Positions 58,201-60,379 of a stretch of DNA of 64,000 bases are shown here, piece by piece (the stretch's first letter is position 1; the number at the start of each line of letters is the position of its first letter). The position numbers and the translations under genes are program-made. The notes under the pieces are model-generated. The model saw only the letters and a list, made by a program, of their open reading frames with translations. It searched no databases and was not told where the DNA came from. Origin of the DNA: Amaurobius ferox (Eukaryota > Arthropoda > Arachnida > Araneae > Amaurobiidae); contig OX578150.1 in NCBI GenBank assembly GCA_951213105.1, positions 20,314,022 to 20,378,021 on the forward strand. Reading direction: 5' to 3'.

Positions 58201-60107
58201 AAAGTAGTTCCATCTGTCAAACCTTCTTTTACTGTGATGAATGTTTATACCATATGTATTGCTAGTATTAGCATTATACCGAAGCAACATTTTGATTCTT
58301 CATTTCACTGGCTTAGATGTAAGTATTGTTTCAGAGAAAATCTTCCTAGGAATTTAGTCATGGATTCATTTATACTCTGCCTTGAATTGTTAGATCTATA
58401 TTTCTGAAAAGTCGTGTTCAAGCAAAAAACTACTTCTACAATATAGTTTACTAGTATTTGTAGGTTTCTCAGGTTCATTGAAGTAAAGTTTAAACAATAA
58501 AAGCTTGAATCTATCTTGAGATATTGCTTTTAGGTTGCTTTATTTCCACATGATTGTTTTTTGTCCAATAACAATTTGTATTTGAAACTATATTATAGCA
58601 CATTATCCATAAAACACCAAGAACAATAATAATTTTACCAAAAACCCGTATTAGGGATTTTTCGTTAACATAAATTTTAAGCATACTGTTTTTTTTTTCT
58701 TGGTGCATTGAATGATAAAGATAATTGAACTTAGAATAGTTATCGAAATATTTTATTTTTAGTGAACTTGTAAATTATACTGTAATCTGCACACTATTTT
58801 ATCAGGAATTGATTTTCATGCTTCAAATTCCTGGTCCATTGTCGTCCATATTACTCCTTTTAAAATATTACAGTTGGAGACATGGCTGTAATTTCTATCA
58901 TTTTAAAATCATCTTCAGCATTACTTTCACAATCATCTTCACTTTCACTTTCAGATAGTTCTTTATTTCTGTTATTTGGCAATTCCATTTTCAAACTGCA
59001 TGCTGTTGGAAAATAATCATTAGGTTTAGGGTCCAAATTAAAATCAGGGTGATCATGAATGTCATCAAAAGGTGGATAACTGTCATCACTATCTTCCTTA
59101 TCAGATAGTTTTTACATAAGGGCAGCTATCTCTTTTTAGATAATCCCCTTTTTTGAGGTAATTGGGGACATTTCGTTAACAATATTACTTTTTAAAGTTG
59201 CTTTGGGACATATATAATCATAATTGCTTGAAAGTGTTAAAATGGAAAATTTGTAGAATCCTCAGAATCTAGTAGTGGCAATACAGTTGCGTTTCTCCTT
59301 AACAAATTTGTCATGACAAGTCTGTCAAGCATATTTTTCCAAAACACCTCTTAAATTTTTCCAAATCAACAAAAATATTCCTAACTGATTTTAATCTTAT
59401 ATTTTATGCAGGGTGCTGATTATAACATTCACACAATAAATCTACCAGATGATTTCTCAAGATAAACCAACCAGAAAATGTGTTGTCCATTTATTGATTG
59501 CATGTCAAATTGGAGATACATGTGTCAACAGTTTCATTTCATCAAATCCAGTTATCTAGTATATTATAATTCGGTATTCTAGCACATTGAGACTGATTTT
59601 ATTAATTTTATAGTAAAAAATATATTTTATTTATTTATTTATTTTCGAATCATTTGGGAAGAATTGTCAATTCTGCTTTTCTGATTTGTACTAAAATCTA
59701 TTCAGCAACCAAGGTAACACATGACTTTTCTAACTTCCAAATTTCATTCATTAGCTGAAGAGTTTTTAAACTAGAGTGGATGCTTATTGTAGAATATAAT
59801 ATGATATTAGATTTCAATGTTTCCATAAGCTAAAAAAAAATTATAGTCACTAGTATATTTTTTAAAATAATTTATTTTTATATTTTTAATAGAGGTATTT
59901 TTATGTATTAAAGGAACATTATTAATTATATAAATGTTAATGTAAATATTTAAAATATGCTAGTCTATGCATAGTAGTTATTAAATGATATGTAATCTGT
60001 TATCTTTTTAAATCTGTAAAGTTATCTTTATTTTTTAGAAAGTCTTAGAAGCTTTTCTTTATGAATATGCTCCAGATTTGAAGAAGCAAGCTAAAGTCTG
60101 GCATTAA
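3309..60107 (+). CDS. SNX25: Sorting nexin 25 orthologue, 3' portion (15 exons, N-terminus outside window)
   Basis: Spliced exons 3309-3385, 5136-5353, 7798-7837, 13894-14013, 17867-18014, 23868-24055, 29155-29286, 32185-32334, 38495-38602, 45572-45708, 48547-48618, 51757-51897, 52613-52794, 54096-54196 and 60039-60107 join in one frame, giving about 627 residues with no internal stop. Domains in order: RGS (about residues 60-195), coiled coil (225-295), PX (300-425), acidic linker (440-465), Nexin_C (470-600). RGS followed by PX and Nexin_C is the architecture of the SNX13/14/25 group; spacing and the short C-terminal tail fit SNX25 best. Family members are phosphoinositide-binding endosomal trafficking proteins; SNX25 has been linked to TGF-beta receptor turnover. 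The transmembrane and PXA regions are missing because the first exon starts mid-codon. Human SNX25 is about 840 residues, so roughly the last three quarters is here. SNX13 is the main alternative. Confidence 0.88.
3538..4056. repeat. Fold-back (long inverted repeat) element, arms ~230 bp
   Basis: The left arm (about 3538-3765) and right arm (about 3825-4056) are imperfect reverse complements, sharing TGTCCATTCTAAAG, CAAAGAGCATTTT, TTGTGCATC and AGCCTAAA in inverted order around a short loop. It lies in the first complete intron and has no coding capacity. Confidence 0.8.
5032..5071. repeat. Perfect 40-bp palindrome
   Basis: TGATACATACTGTTTAATGA is followed directly by its exact reverse complement with no spacer. 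The surrounding 4880-5100 holds several imperfect repeats of TTGATATTGATAC and TACTGTTTAAT. It sits about 65 bp before a SNX25 exon. Confidence 0.9.
5136..5353 (+). CDS. SNX25: SNX25 exon b (start of RGS domain)
   Basis: The acceptor is TTTCTAG and the donor GTAAGA. It encodes [17 protein letters not shown], a short serine-rich linker, and the first RGS helices including [20 protein letters not shown]. It ends with two bases of a glycine codon completed by the next exon. Confidence 0.9.
5770..6611 (+). pseudogene. Decayed 5' part of a non-LTR retrotransposon (possible)
   Basis: From about 5770 the sequence is less AT-rich than the intron and includes a run with tryptophan, glycine and proline codons in broken frames. 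The open stretch at 6329-6607 ends in a cysteine/histidine cluster ([16 protein letters not shown]) resembling a damaged CCHC knuckle of a LINE ORF1 protein. The piggyBac-type element at 6612 begins just after it and may have interrupted it. No reverse transcriptase is seen, so the assignment is weak. Confidence 0.35.
6612..7308 (-). mobile_element. Non-autonomous piggyBac element (internal-deletion derivative)
   Basis: It is bounded by TTAA at 6612-6615 and 7305-7308, the piggyBac target site. The ends read CTCTTTCGCGA and inverted CCCTTTTGAGACGA. Its two flanks match, in reverse order, the right and left ends of the element at 43331-45145, including GAGCGCTTCG, GGCATTCCG and TTGAATGCAAGTTCGCAG. 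The transposase region is absent. Open frames inside are terminal sequence, not genes. Confidence 0.88.
7798..7837 (+). CDS. SNX25: SNX25 exon c (40-bp exon, RGS)
   Basis: Only 40 bp between a TTTTGCAG acceptor and GTAATT donor. It completes the glycine codon and adds [13 protein letters not shown], the conserved RGS helix that begins F-W. Phase matches both neighbours. Confidence 0.88.
9540..9953. other. CpG-rich island inside the hAT-like element
   Basis: Repeated short words such as GCATGCGTCCGCGGAGCGGG, TCGTTATTGCATG and GCGTAAC give this block many more CpG dinucleotides than the host DNA around it. No reading frame or RNA gene is recognised. Confidence 0.5.
9954..10520. repeat. Tandem duplication, two ~280-bp units
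   Basis: Unit 1 (about 9954-10248) and unit 2 (about 10249-10520) align through CGAATTAAATATGTC, TTGCATGGAGC, TATATAACGCGTA, CAGGGCCGC, ATTTCTCTTTTGTGCATT, TGTCTTCTCCTCCCTC and ACACAGTC.ATAGCTATT. Each has a GGTGTTCGATCC-like or GTGTCCGACCC-like word near its end, faintly like a pol III B box. Open frames in it overlap on both strands and are not judged real. Confidence 0.75.
11717..11774 (-). mobile_element. Small hairpin retroposon, copy 4
   Basis: A 58-bp unit between perfect 15-bp repeats CCTGATGCAGGGTGT at 11702-11716 and 11775-11789. Stem 1 is CCATCC/GGATGG, a paired change from CCGTCC/GGACGG; stem 2 ACTC/GAGT; stem 3 GTCC/GGAC. A short ~45-bp tandem duplication follows at about 11778-11872. 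Confidence 0.85.
11873..13329. other. Intron with one short hairpin
   Basis: AT-rich intron with no gene seen. An imperfect hairpin has 17-bp arms at 12502-12518 and 12537-12553 with one mismatch. The segment at about 12590-12745 resembles the 3' tail repeat described at 31800-32100. Confidence 0.45.
13330..13690 (+). repeat. Dispersed repeat C, copy 1
   Basis: It contains several CTTGAAAG.GCTTGAATTTTAC words and ends TGCTTGATTTTTATTTGTGAA. The same blocks in the same order occur at 17200-17545. Confidence 0.65.
13894..14013 (+). CDS. SNX25: SNX25 exon d (RGS)
   Basis: Forty whole codons from TTTAG to GTAACC, encoding [20 protein letters not shown] and then a helix-rich stretch ending EEFMMANK. 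This is the central part of the RGS fold. Confidence 0.9.
14520..15205 (-). repeat. Dispersed repeat B, copy 1
   Basis: Reverse-strand copy of the repeat at 16490-17205. Shared blocks include TTTTTACTTCCTCATA at the start, GTGAACA.GATA, CTACAAATATTAATGGATTT, GCATAGGACA, GACATAATCATG, the reverse of CTCAACTCAACTTTCTGATA at the end, and a GAGG/CCTC-rich hairpin. A short open frame at 14633-14857 is part of the repeat. Confidence 0.75.
15206..16489. other. Intron, no gene seen
   Basis: AT-rich sequence with a poly-A run at 15669-15683. The block 16040-16275 (TAAACCAGTGGTTTTCAA near its start, GCATTGGTTAAAAACTGCTG near its end) looks like a short non-autonomous DNA element: the two words are imperfect inverted repeats. 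Confidence 0.45.
16490..17205 (+). repeat. Dispersed repeat B, copy 2, with (GTCT)n tract
   Basis: It begins TTTTTACTTCCTCATACT followed by an imperfect inverted sequence, carries a GTCT microsatellite at about 16639-16665, and ends ATGAGAAAGTTGAGTTGAGC. It matches the reverse complement of 14520-15205 and, at its end, 17585-17815. Confidence 0.75.
17206..17545 (+). repeat. Dispersed repeat C, copy 2
   Basis: It shares GGCCCTTGAAAGTGCTTGAA, ACAATGGGTCCTTGAAAGT and TTGATTTTTATTTGTGAAAA with 13330-13690. Similar words occur weakly near 24270-24370. Confidence 0.65.
17585..17815 (+). repeat. Dispersed repeat B, 3' fragment
   Basis: Only the end of the repeat is present: GTATTCGTGACATCATTATT, a GAATGGGGCAAAGGAGGGTA hairpin region, and ATGAGAAAGTCGAGTTGAGC. 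It stops about 50 bp before a SNX25 exon. Confidence 0.7.
17867..18014 (+). CDS. SNX25: SNX25 exon e (end of RGS)
   Basis: The acceptor is TTTTCACAG and the donor GTGAGT. It encodes [20 protein letters not shown], then [14 protein letters not shown] and the end of the RGS domain. In-frame sequence runs upstream of the acceptor, but that is intron and lies in a dispersed repeat. Confidence 0.9.
18190..18990 (+). repeat. Dispersed repeat A, copy 1 (hairpin-headed)
   Basis: It starts with an imperfect palindrome, ACTTTCCCTACAT...ATGTATAGGGAAAGT, followed by ATTGTTATAGGTCGAAAACT and a TGTGTATGTTTGTGAGTCTG tract. The same layout recurs at 54290-55020. It is interrupted by the small retroposon at 18698-18739. 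Confidence 0.75.
18698..18739 (-). mobile_element. Small hairpin retroposon, 5'-truncated copy 5
   Basis: A 42-bp insertion between perfect 15-bp repeats ATAATTATTTTATGT at 18683-18697 and 18740-18754. On the minus strand it keeps only the 3' half (GGATGAGTCGGACGGTCTGG and GTCTTCAA). Loss of the 5' half with an intact 3' end is the signature of target-primed reverse transcription. It lies inside the dispersed repeat at 18190-18990. Confidence 0.8.
19127..20529 (+). mobile_element. Tigger/pogo-type DNA transposon
   Basis: Terminal inverted repeats CAGTAGCCCCTCGTTATATC and (inverted right end) CAGTAGCCGCTCGCTATATC are flanked by TA at 19125-19126 and 20530-20531. Sub-terminal GATATAT and GCGCG words are also inverted. 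Length 1403 bp, shorter than a full Tigger (about 2.5 kb), so it is internally deleted. Confidence 0.92.
19225..20186 (+). pseudogene. Tigger transposase remnant (DDE_1 family)
   Basis: Frames inside the element read [17 protein letters not shown] at about 19229, then [30 protein letters not shown] and [11 protein letters not shown], all in the order of the Tigger DDE domain. After stops and frame changes a C-terminal acidic segment follows ([20 protein letters not shown] to 20186), as in jerky/Tigger proteins. The CENP-B-like DNA-binding half and the catalytic C-terminal aspartates are lost. It cannot be functional. Confidence 0.85.
20532..22889. other. Intron, no gene seen
   Basis: AT-rich sequence with poly-T tracts (21470-21482, 21635-21648) and short overlapping frames only. 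No exon, RNA gene or element boundary is recognised. Confidence 0.5.
22890..23747 (+). pseudogene. 5'-truncated LINE with RNase H domain and poly(A) tail
   Basis: The frame from about 22950 to 23729 encodes an RNase H domain: the glutamate in [11 protein letters not shown], the aspartate in [11 protein letters not shown], and the [15 protein letters not shown] block with its aspartate. This is followed by the usual LINE C-terminus with [20 protein letters not shown] and HLWSCSAL, a CCHC-like zinc motif. An in-frame TGA at 23481-23483 breaks it. A 19-A tail starts at 23729. The layout fits the I/R1/Jockey-group non-LTR elements of arthropods. The reverse transcriptase and endonuclease are absent through 5' truncation. 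Confidence 0.88.
23868..24055 (+). CDS. SNX25: SNX25 exon f (linker and coiled-coil start)
   Basis: The exon follows a poly-T tract and AG, and ends before GTATTT. It encodes an acidic stretch ([13 protein letters not shown]), then [19 protein letters not shown] and a lysine-rich helix that begins the coiled coil. It lies about 120 bp after the tail of the truncated LINE at 22890-23747. Confidence 0.88.
24056..25237. other. Intron, no gene seen
   Basis: AT-rich. The stretch at 24270-24370 repeats AAGTGCTTAA/AAAGTCCTTAAAA words related to dispersed repeat C. Nothing else is recognised. Confidence 0.45.
25238..26128 (-). mobile_element. Internally deleted Tc/mariner-type transposon
   Basis: Terminal inverted repeats CAGGGTGTATCATATTGAAT and (inverted right end) CAAGGTGTATCATATTGAAT, flanked by TA at 25236-25237 and 26129-26130. 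Length 891 bp. It carries both ends of a transposase on the minus strand with the middle missing. Confidence 0.92.
25345..25960 (-). pseudogene. Tc/mariner-type transposase, N- and C-terminal pieces
   Basis: The minus strand near 25960-25740 encodes an HTH-like N-terminus ([16 protein letters not shown], later [20 protein letters not shown]) with stops. After an internal deletion, 25695-25345 encodes the C-terminus with [20 protein letters not shown]. That CDYF block carries the last catalytic aspartate of this widespread arthropod IS630/Tc/mariner subfamily. The first two catalytic aspartates are not visible. Confidence 0.82.
26960..27007. repeat. Perfect 20-bp-arm hairpin
   Basis: Arms 26960-26979 and 26988-27007 (AGTTTTCCATGTAGATGATA and its exact inverse) around an 8-base loop. 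The size resembles a small RNA precursor, but there is no other support for a miRNA. Confidence 0.85.
27351..27379. repeat. 29-bp poly-A tract
   Basis: A run of 29 A on the + strand, possibly a retroposon tail. The 240 bp before it are not recognisable as a gene copy. Confidence 0.6.
27612..28929 (+). mobile_element. Mariner-family transposon, near full length
   Basis: Inverted ends CACAGTGCATCAAAGATTTT and (right end inverted) CACAGTGCGTTAAAGAATTT. TA follows the right end at 28930-28931; the left flank has lost it. Length 1318 bp, close to a complete mariner. Confidence 0.9.
27807..28851 (+). pseudogene. Mariner transposase, frameshifted
   Basis: The start [20 protein letters not shown] leads into the mariner HTH region and [12 protein letters not shown], then [13 protein letters not shown], the mariner WVPHEL-type motif. 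A frame change near 28260 leads to [14 protein letters not shown] with the first catalytic aspartate. Later come [11 protein letters not shown] (second aspartate) and [14 protein letters not shown], where the third catalytic aspartate of YSPDLAPCD is replaced by asparagine. Stops occur after FVTTG and in later parts. Inactive. Confidence 0.88.
29155..29286 (+). CDS. SNX25: SNX25 exon g (coiled coil before PX)
   Basis: Forty-four whole codons between TTGTAG and GTAAGT. It encodes [20 protein letters not shown] and a helix ending [17 protein letters not shown], the conserved segment leading into the PX domain. Confidence 0.9.
29735..29858. repeat. Inverted repeat, ~40-bp arms
   Basis: GTGAGCACACATTTGAATTA near 29738 continues to about 29778 and is repeated inverted at about 29818-29858 around a ~40-bp loop. 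It borders the tandem repeat that begins about 29980. Confidence 0.8.
29980..30312 (-). repeat. Degenerate ~30-bp tandem repeat
   Basis: About ten units of the form TACACCCTAAATAAGCTCTT with TTGA spacing. Its reverse complement, TTTATTTAGGGTGTATC, is the core word of the larger tandem repeat at 35685-36725. The minus-strand open frame at 30073-30312 is simply the repeat translated. Confidence 0.75.
30666..30723 (-). mobile_element. Small hairpin retroposon, copy 6
   Basis: A 58-bp unit between perfect 14-bp repeats GATTGGAGCAGTGT at 30652-30665 and 30724-30737. Stem 2 is ACTC/GAGT, stem 3 TCC/GGA, and stem 1 CTGTCC/GGACGG with one weakened pair. The 3' end is GGTCTGGGTCTTCT. Confidence 0.83.
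30836..30856. repeat. (TA)n microsatellite
   Basis: Alternating TA tract next to the left arm of the 800-bp fold-back. Similar tracts lie at 31744-31763, 41091-41117 and 43258-43295. Confidence 0.9.
30944..31743. repeat. 800-bp fold-back element with ~380-400 bp arms
   Basis: The left arm 30944-31323 and right arm 31344-31743 are near-perfect reverse complements around a 20-bp loop (31324-31343). The right arm has a short insertion near 31517-31538. Both outer ends lie next to (TA)n tracts at about 30836-30856 and 31744-31763. The element is more GC-rich than the intron, and its transcript would form one long double-stranded hairpin within SNX25 pre-mRNA. Open frames at 30988 and 31582 are mirror images and not genes. 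Confidence 0.92.
31764..32100 (+). repeat. Dispersed retroposon 3' tail, copy 1
   Basis: It contains GTACCAAATTTATGGCCAT, then ACAAACAGACAGAATCTTCT and TTTATTATTTTAGAT. Similar endings (CAAATTTCATA..., GACAGACAGA, TTATTATTT.AGAT) occur near 37935-38100 and 51540-51693. The family is not identified. Confidence 0.5.
32185..32334 (+). CDS. SNX25: SNX25 exon h (PX domain, first half)
   Basis: Fifty codons between TATTAG and GTGAGT. The sequence reads [11 protein letters not shown] and later [18 protein letters not shown]. The arginine of TRSLSSF stands where PX domains carry the phosphoinositide-binding RRYSDF arginine, so lipid binding may be retained. Confidence 0.9.
32335..32750. other. Intron, nothing recognised
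   Basis: AT-rich intron between a PX exon and the nested transposons at 32751. Confidence 0.5.
32801..34694 (+). mobile_element. Tc/mariner-type transposon with 44-bp inverted repeats
   Basis: Left end CAGGATGGTTAGAATTAAAG and inverted right end CTGGGTGGTTAGAATTAAAG, both continuing to CTCTGAACAG-type sequence for 44 bp. TA lies at 32799-32800 and 34695-34696. Length 1894 bp. It sits 50 bp inside the hAT-like element, so it is the younger insertion. Confidence 0.92.
33227..34395 (+). pseudogene. Tc/mariner-type transposase remnant
   Basis: The first part (33227-33433) reads [17 protein letters not shown] and [13 protein letters not shown], an N-terminal helix-turn-helix of the DUF4817-like type. 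After stops, 33670-33969 reads [20 protein letters not shown], then [13 protein letters not shown]. The DEAHF block carries the first catalytic aspartate, and the RRIW context is typical of this arthropod group. Later frames hold [15 protein letters not shown] and [15 protein letters not shown] blocks near 33997 and 34114. Several stops and frame changes make it inactive. Confidence 0.82.
35301..35684. other. Intron, short GC-richer block
   Basis: AT-rich, then from about 35455 richer in GC with a GGGGTGGGGGGTGG run near 35580. It may be the decayed start of the tandem repeat that follows. Confidence 0.4.
35685..36725. repeat. Degenerate ~145-bp tandem repeat (about 7 units)
   Basis: Units repeat CACTTATTTAGGGCATATCA, then TGCCTGCTGTGTGGGTGTAC, TAAGTGAACTGAGTGGCCTA, TGTGCATGCTAA and CTTATTAACA in order, near 35685, 35770, 36065, 36210, 36355, 36480 and 36610, with spacing about 120-150 bp. 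Units are diverged. Two copies of CCCACACCTGTGATTGGACT follow at about 36748 and 36790. No coding capacity. Confidence 0.82.
36830..38494. other. Intron with a retroposon tail
   Basis: AT-rich. The stretch at 36830-36980 is built of GTGCCTATTTTA-like words. The stretch at about 37935-38100 resembles the retroposon tail at 31764-32100, ending in an ACAGACAGACAGAATG motif. No gene seen. Confidence 0.45.
38495..38602 (+). CDS. SNX25: SNX25 exon i (PX domain, second half)
   Basis: Thirty-six codons between TTCAG and GTGAGT. It encodes [14 protein letters not shown] and then [16 protein letters not shown], the PX proline loop and following helix. Confidence 0.9.
38603..41127. other. Intron, no gene seen
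   Basis: AT-rich with a CTTCTTCTTCTTC plus poly-T tract near 39752-39777 and a (TA)n tract at about 41091-41117. A less AT-rich piece at 38755-39250 has no readable frame and may be an old repeat. Confidence 0.45.
42056..42205 (+). mobile_element. 5'-truncated SINE ending in the small-hairpin module
   Basis: It starts TTGGTGGTAGGGGAAGGAGG, continues ACTGGGTTTCGGTCTAAATT, and ends with a GCACTTCCCGACCGTCC hairpin and a CAACAACAACAACA tail. Its body matches the SINE array at 50042-50837 in reverse orientation. The hairpin has stems CCGTCC/GGACGG, ACCT/AGGT and ACC/GGT. It splits the reverse transcriptase at motif B. Confidence 0.85.
42131..42201 (+). mobile_element. Small-hairpin module at the SINE 3' end
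   Basis: This segment aligns over its whole length with the free-standing copies at 966, 2812, 11717 and 30666, from CTTCCCG through GGTCTGGGTTTCAAC. It shows where the small unit sits inside a longer retroposon. Confidence 0.82.
42719..43330. other. Intron with (TA)n microsatellite
   Basis: It probably includes the tail of the reverse-transcriptase element (to about 42900). A (TA)n tract of about 38 bp lies at 43258-43295, directly before the piggyBac element. No gene seen. Confidence 0.5.
43331..45145 (+). mobile_element. PiggyBac-type transposon with transposase remnant
   Basis: TTAA flanks at 43331-43334 and 45142-45145. The ends read CCCTTTCGCGACGG and inverted CCCTTTCGGGACGG, followed by CpG-rich sub-terminal sequence. 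Length 1815 bp, less than a complete element (about 2.4 kb). The copy at 6612-7308 is a shorter derivative of it. Confidence 0.93.
43807..44900 (+). pseudogene. PiggyBac transposase (PGBD4-like), frameshifted and truncated
   Basis: The first frame (43807-44379) has an acidic serine-rich N-terminus and the start of the DDE_Tnp_1_7 domain ([18 protein letters not shown]). It ends in a stop overlapping the start of the second frame (44376-44900). The second frame reads [20 protein letters not shown], where the first catalytic aspartate (D268 of Trichoplusia piggyBac) is glycine, then [10 protein letters not shown] and [19 protein letters not shown] with the second aspartate. It stops at 44900, before the third aspartate and the cysteine-rich zinc domain. 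Inactive. Confidence 0.88.
45572..45708 (+). CDS. SNX25: SNX25 exon j (end of PX, proline-rich linker)
   Basis: The acceptor is a T-tract plus AG and the donor GTGAGT. It encodes the last PX helix ([12 protein letters not shown]), then [13 protein letters not shown]. It ends with two bases of a glycine codon. Confidence 0.9.
45709..46190. other. Intron, nothing recognised
   Basis: AT-rich intron following the PX-end exon. No element boundary seen. Confidence 0.5.
46195..46830 (+). repeat. Two imperfect tandem copies of dispersed repeat D
   Basis: Copies at about 46195-46485 and 46486-46830 share TTTATACATTT, GATTTTGGATGATTTTGTG-like words, GTACTAAAATCTAATTAGCA and ATAGCTTTTT. A further copy is visible near 59630-59790 (TACTAAAATCTATTCAGCAA, AGGTAACAC). 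The second copy ends in an ACAGACAGTTACACACACAG tail. Confidence 0.6.
47220..47362. mobile_element. 115-bp hairpin insertion between 14-bp direct repeats
   Basis: Direct repeats CTCTAAAGGTAAGT at 47220-47233 and 47349-47362 flank a near-perfect hairpin. Its arms begin AGGAAAACTAGATCAA and include ATAAATAAGCACAAATA with an exact inverted partner. The flanking repeat itself resembles a 5' splice site (AAG/GTAAGT). Confidence 0.7.
47363..48546. other. Intron, no gene seen
   Basis: AT-rich with a C10 run near 47401. No exon or element boundary recognised. Confidence 0.45.
48547..48618 (+). CDS. SNX25: SNX25 exon k (acidic linker)
   Basis: A 72-bp exon encoding [20 protein letters not shown], an acidic serine-rich linker between PX and Nexin_C. 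The donor is GTAAAT. Phase fits both neighbours. Confidence 0.85.
48619..49320. other. Intron, nothing recognised
   Basis: AT-rich intron without recognisable features. Confidence 0.45.
49321..49829. repeat. 509-bp fold-back element
   Basis: The left arm (49321 to about 49500) and right arm (about 49630-49829) are imperfect inverted repeats, sharing CCCCCTT at the ends, CTTCCTGTTAGA, ATTACAAAGTTGTAG and AAATTAGT. No transposase. Target duplication not clear. Confidence 0.82.
50042..50837 (-). mobile_element. Tandem array of tRNA-derived SINEs (about 3.5 units)
   Basis: Read on the minus strand each unit has a tRNA-like head: A box TAGCCCAGTGG, then GTTAGCGCGCGGGAATT, and B box GGGTTCGATTCCCGCC. 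A body follows with AACATGTGGGTC, CCTTCCGAGAGGTTGGTGGT, GGGGAAGGAGGGTACGGTCC and CACTGGGTTCCGGTCTAAAT. Units (plus-strand coordinates) are about 50771-50837 (head only), 50589-50770, 50363-50560 and 50042-50331, joined by GAATAAAAAGAAAGTTATGG linkers. The last unit ends in part of the small-hairpin module (50069-50124). Open frames on both strands are translations of the SINE. Confidence 0.9.
50069..50124 (-). mobile_element. Small-hairpin module in the SINE array, 3' part altered
   Basis: On the minus strand it reads CATCCTGGCCGTCCAACCAG, TTACCTTACACCTTTATGG, TAGGTCG, matching the module at 42131. It then leaves the alignment before the closing GGACGG strand. Confidence 0.7.
51030..51693 (+). 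repeat. Dispersed retroposon with 3' tail, copy 3
   Basis: A less AT-rich block (CGTGACGTCACCTCCACC, AAGCGCACGCCGAGCGGAAC) leads to ACCCCCCAGGGTCTCCGA, CCAAATTTCATAGCTCTCCG, a GACAGACAGACACACAG tract and TTTTATTATTTAAGATTG. The end matches the tails near 32100 and 38100. No coding frame. It ends 60 bp before a SNX25 exon. Confidence 0.6.
51757..51897 (+). CDS. SNX25: SNX25 exon l (Nexin_C start)
   Basis: It encodes [20 protein letters not shown] and [17 protein letters not shown], the first helices of Nexin_C. The acceptor may be the AG at 51755-51756 or the CAG three bases later, a NAGNAG-type choice that adds or drops one residue. Confidence 0.88.
51898..52612. other. Intron, nothing recognised
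   Basis: AT-rich intron. No exon, repeat boundary or RNA gene seen. Confidence 0.45.
52613..52794 (+). CDS. SNX25: SNX25 exon m (Nexin_C core)
   Basis: It encodes [20 protein letters not shown], then LFRDTMWP and a charged helix ending KQMFLNNIP, the most conserved part of Nexin_C. The acceptor is TTTTTTAG and the donor GTAAAT. Confidence 0.92.
52795..54095. other. Intron, no gene seen
   Basis: The part 53040-53420 repeats GGTCATGACC/TGGTCATA and AATAACC-like words imperfectly and may be an old repeat. The rest is plain AT-rich intron. Confidence 0.4.
54096..54196 (+). CDS. SNX25: SNX25 exon n (Nexin_C end)
   Basis: It encodes [20 protein letters not shown] followed by [14 protein letters not shown]. 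The donor is GTAAGT. It is separated by a 5.8-kb intron from the last exon. Confidence 0.9.
54290..55200 (+). repeat. Dispersed repeat A, copy 2 (hairpin-headed)
   Basis: It begins ACTTTCCTTATATACAT...ATGTATAAGGAAAGT, an imperfect palindrome, followed by ATTGTGAGGTGATCGAAAAT and GTGTGTGTTTGTGAGTCTGT, the same order as at 18190. Later blocks (GCTAACTTGGCA, GATGAAAATG repeats) are also shared. A TTTATCTACTATAA motif recurs near 54886, 55065 and 55120. Confidence 0.75.
55290..55655 (-). pseudogene. Tigger/jerky-type transposase fragment
   Basis: On the minus strand the frame reads [46 protein letters not shown] and [18 protein letters not shown]. This corresponds to the link between the CENP-B-type DNA-binding domain and the start of the DDE domain in Tigger/jerky proteins; NADKTF holds the first catalytic aspartate. 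Stops interrupt it and neither terminus is found. It is unrelated in sequence to the Tigger at 19127. Confidence 0.78.
56690..56955 (-). pseudogene. N-terminal fragment of a hAT-type (ZNF862/KIAA1586-like) protein
   Basis: The minus strand reads [20 protein letters not shown] and, after one stop, [20 protein letters not shown], then [23 protein letters not shown] spacing followed by FC..C and F.NG is the TTF/MYM-like zinc finger at the start of many hAT-derived proteins. A word resembling a DNA-transposon end (GGGGTCATTTAAAGATTAAG) lies at 56335. No catalytic region is visible. Confidence 0.55.
57000..57310 (+). other. GC-richer block after a C12 run
   Basis: A run of C at about 57003-57014 is followed by sequence with CpGs (GATTTCGCGGTCTCCAATTT, CTCGTGCGGCC). 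A 66-codon open frame at 57115-57315 has no recognised family. It may be the end of a DNA element paired with the fragment at 56335. Confidence 0.35.
57790..59110 (-). pseudogene. Old piggyBac-type transposase, minus strand
   Basis: From 59110 downwards the minus strand encodes an acidic segment ([35 protein letters not shown]). It then gives [20 protein letters not shown] near 58360, the piggyBac DE..L.F.GR motif with asparagine in place of the first catalytic aspartate. Near 57870 comes [14 protein letters not shown] sequence, the GVD..DQ motif with the third aspartate, and [12 protein letters not shown] near 57800. Many stops and frame changes occur. It is a different, older lineage from the element at 43331. 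Confidence 0.75.
59120..60038. other. Intron before the last exon
   Basis: AT-rich, with a copy of dispersed repeat D at about 59630-59790. Nothing else recognised. Confidence 0.45.
60039..60107 (+). CDS. SNX25: SNX25 terminal exon
   Basis: The acceptor is TTTTTTAG. It encodes [20 protein letters not shown] plus WH and stop TAA at 60105-60107. The [12 protein letters not shown] ending is typical of the SNX25 C-terminus. Confidence 0.9.
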   Translation, partial: KVLEAFLYEYAPDLKKQAKVWH

Positions 60108-60293
60108 AGCTTGGATCCTGCATCTTATACAATTTTTCGTGAAATTGTCATTTCTACCATTTGAGAGAGTTAGAACTTAACTGTGATATATTATGCTTCC
60201 ATTTTATTGTATATATATTTCAAGGCTGCATTGTATTATATTTAATATAAATTCCTTAATTTTTAAAATTCATTATCTGTTTTTGAAAGTGTA

Positions 60294-60305
60294 AATAAAA
60301 ATAAA
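60294..60305 (+). terminator. SNX25 3' UTR polyadenylation signals
   Basis: Two AATAAA hexamers at 60294-60299 and 60300-60305 lie about 190 bp after the stop codon. The mature end is probably about 60315-60330, just before the Tc1 element at 60380. Confidence 0.7.
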
Positions 60306-60379
60306 TTTTATGTTTTGTTATTTTATGTCATTGTGTTAATTCCTATTATCCACTTTTAGACCGTTGGATCAAACATCTA

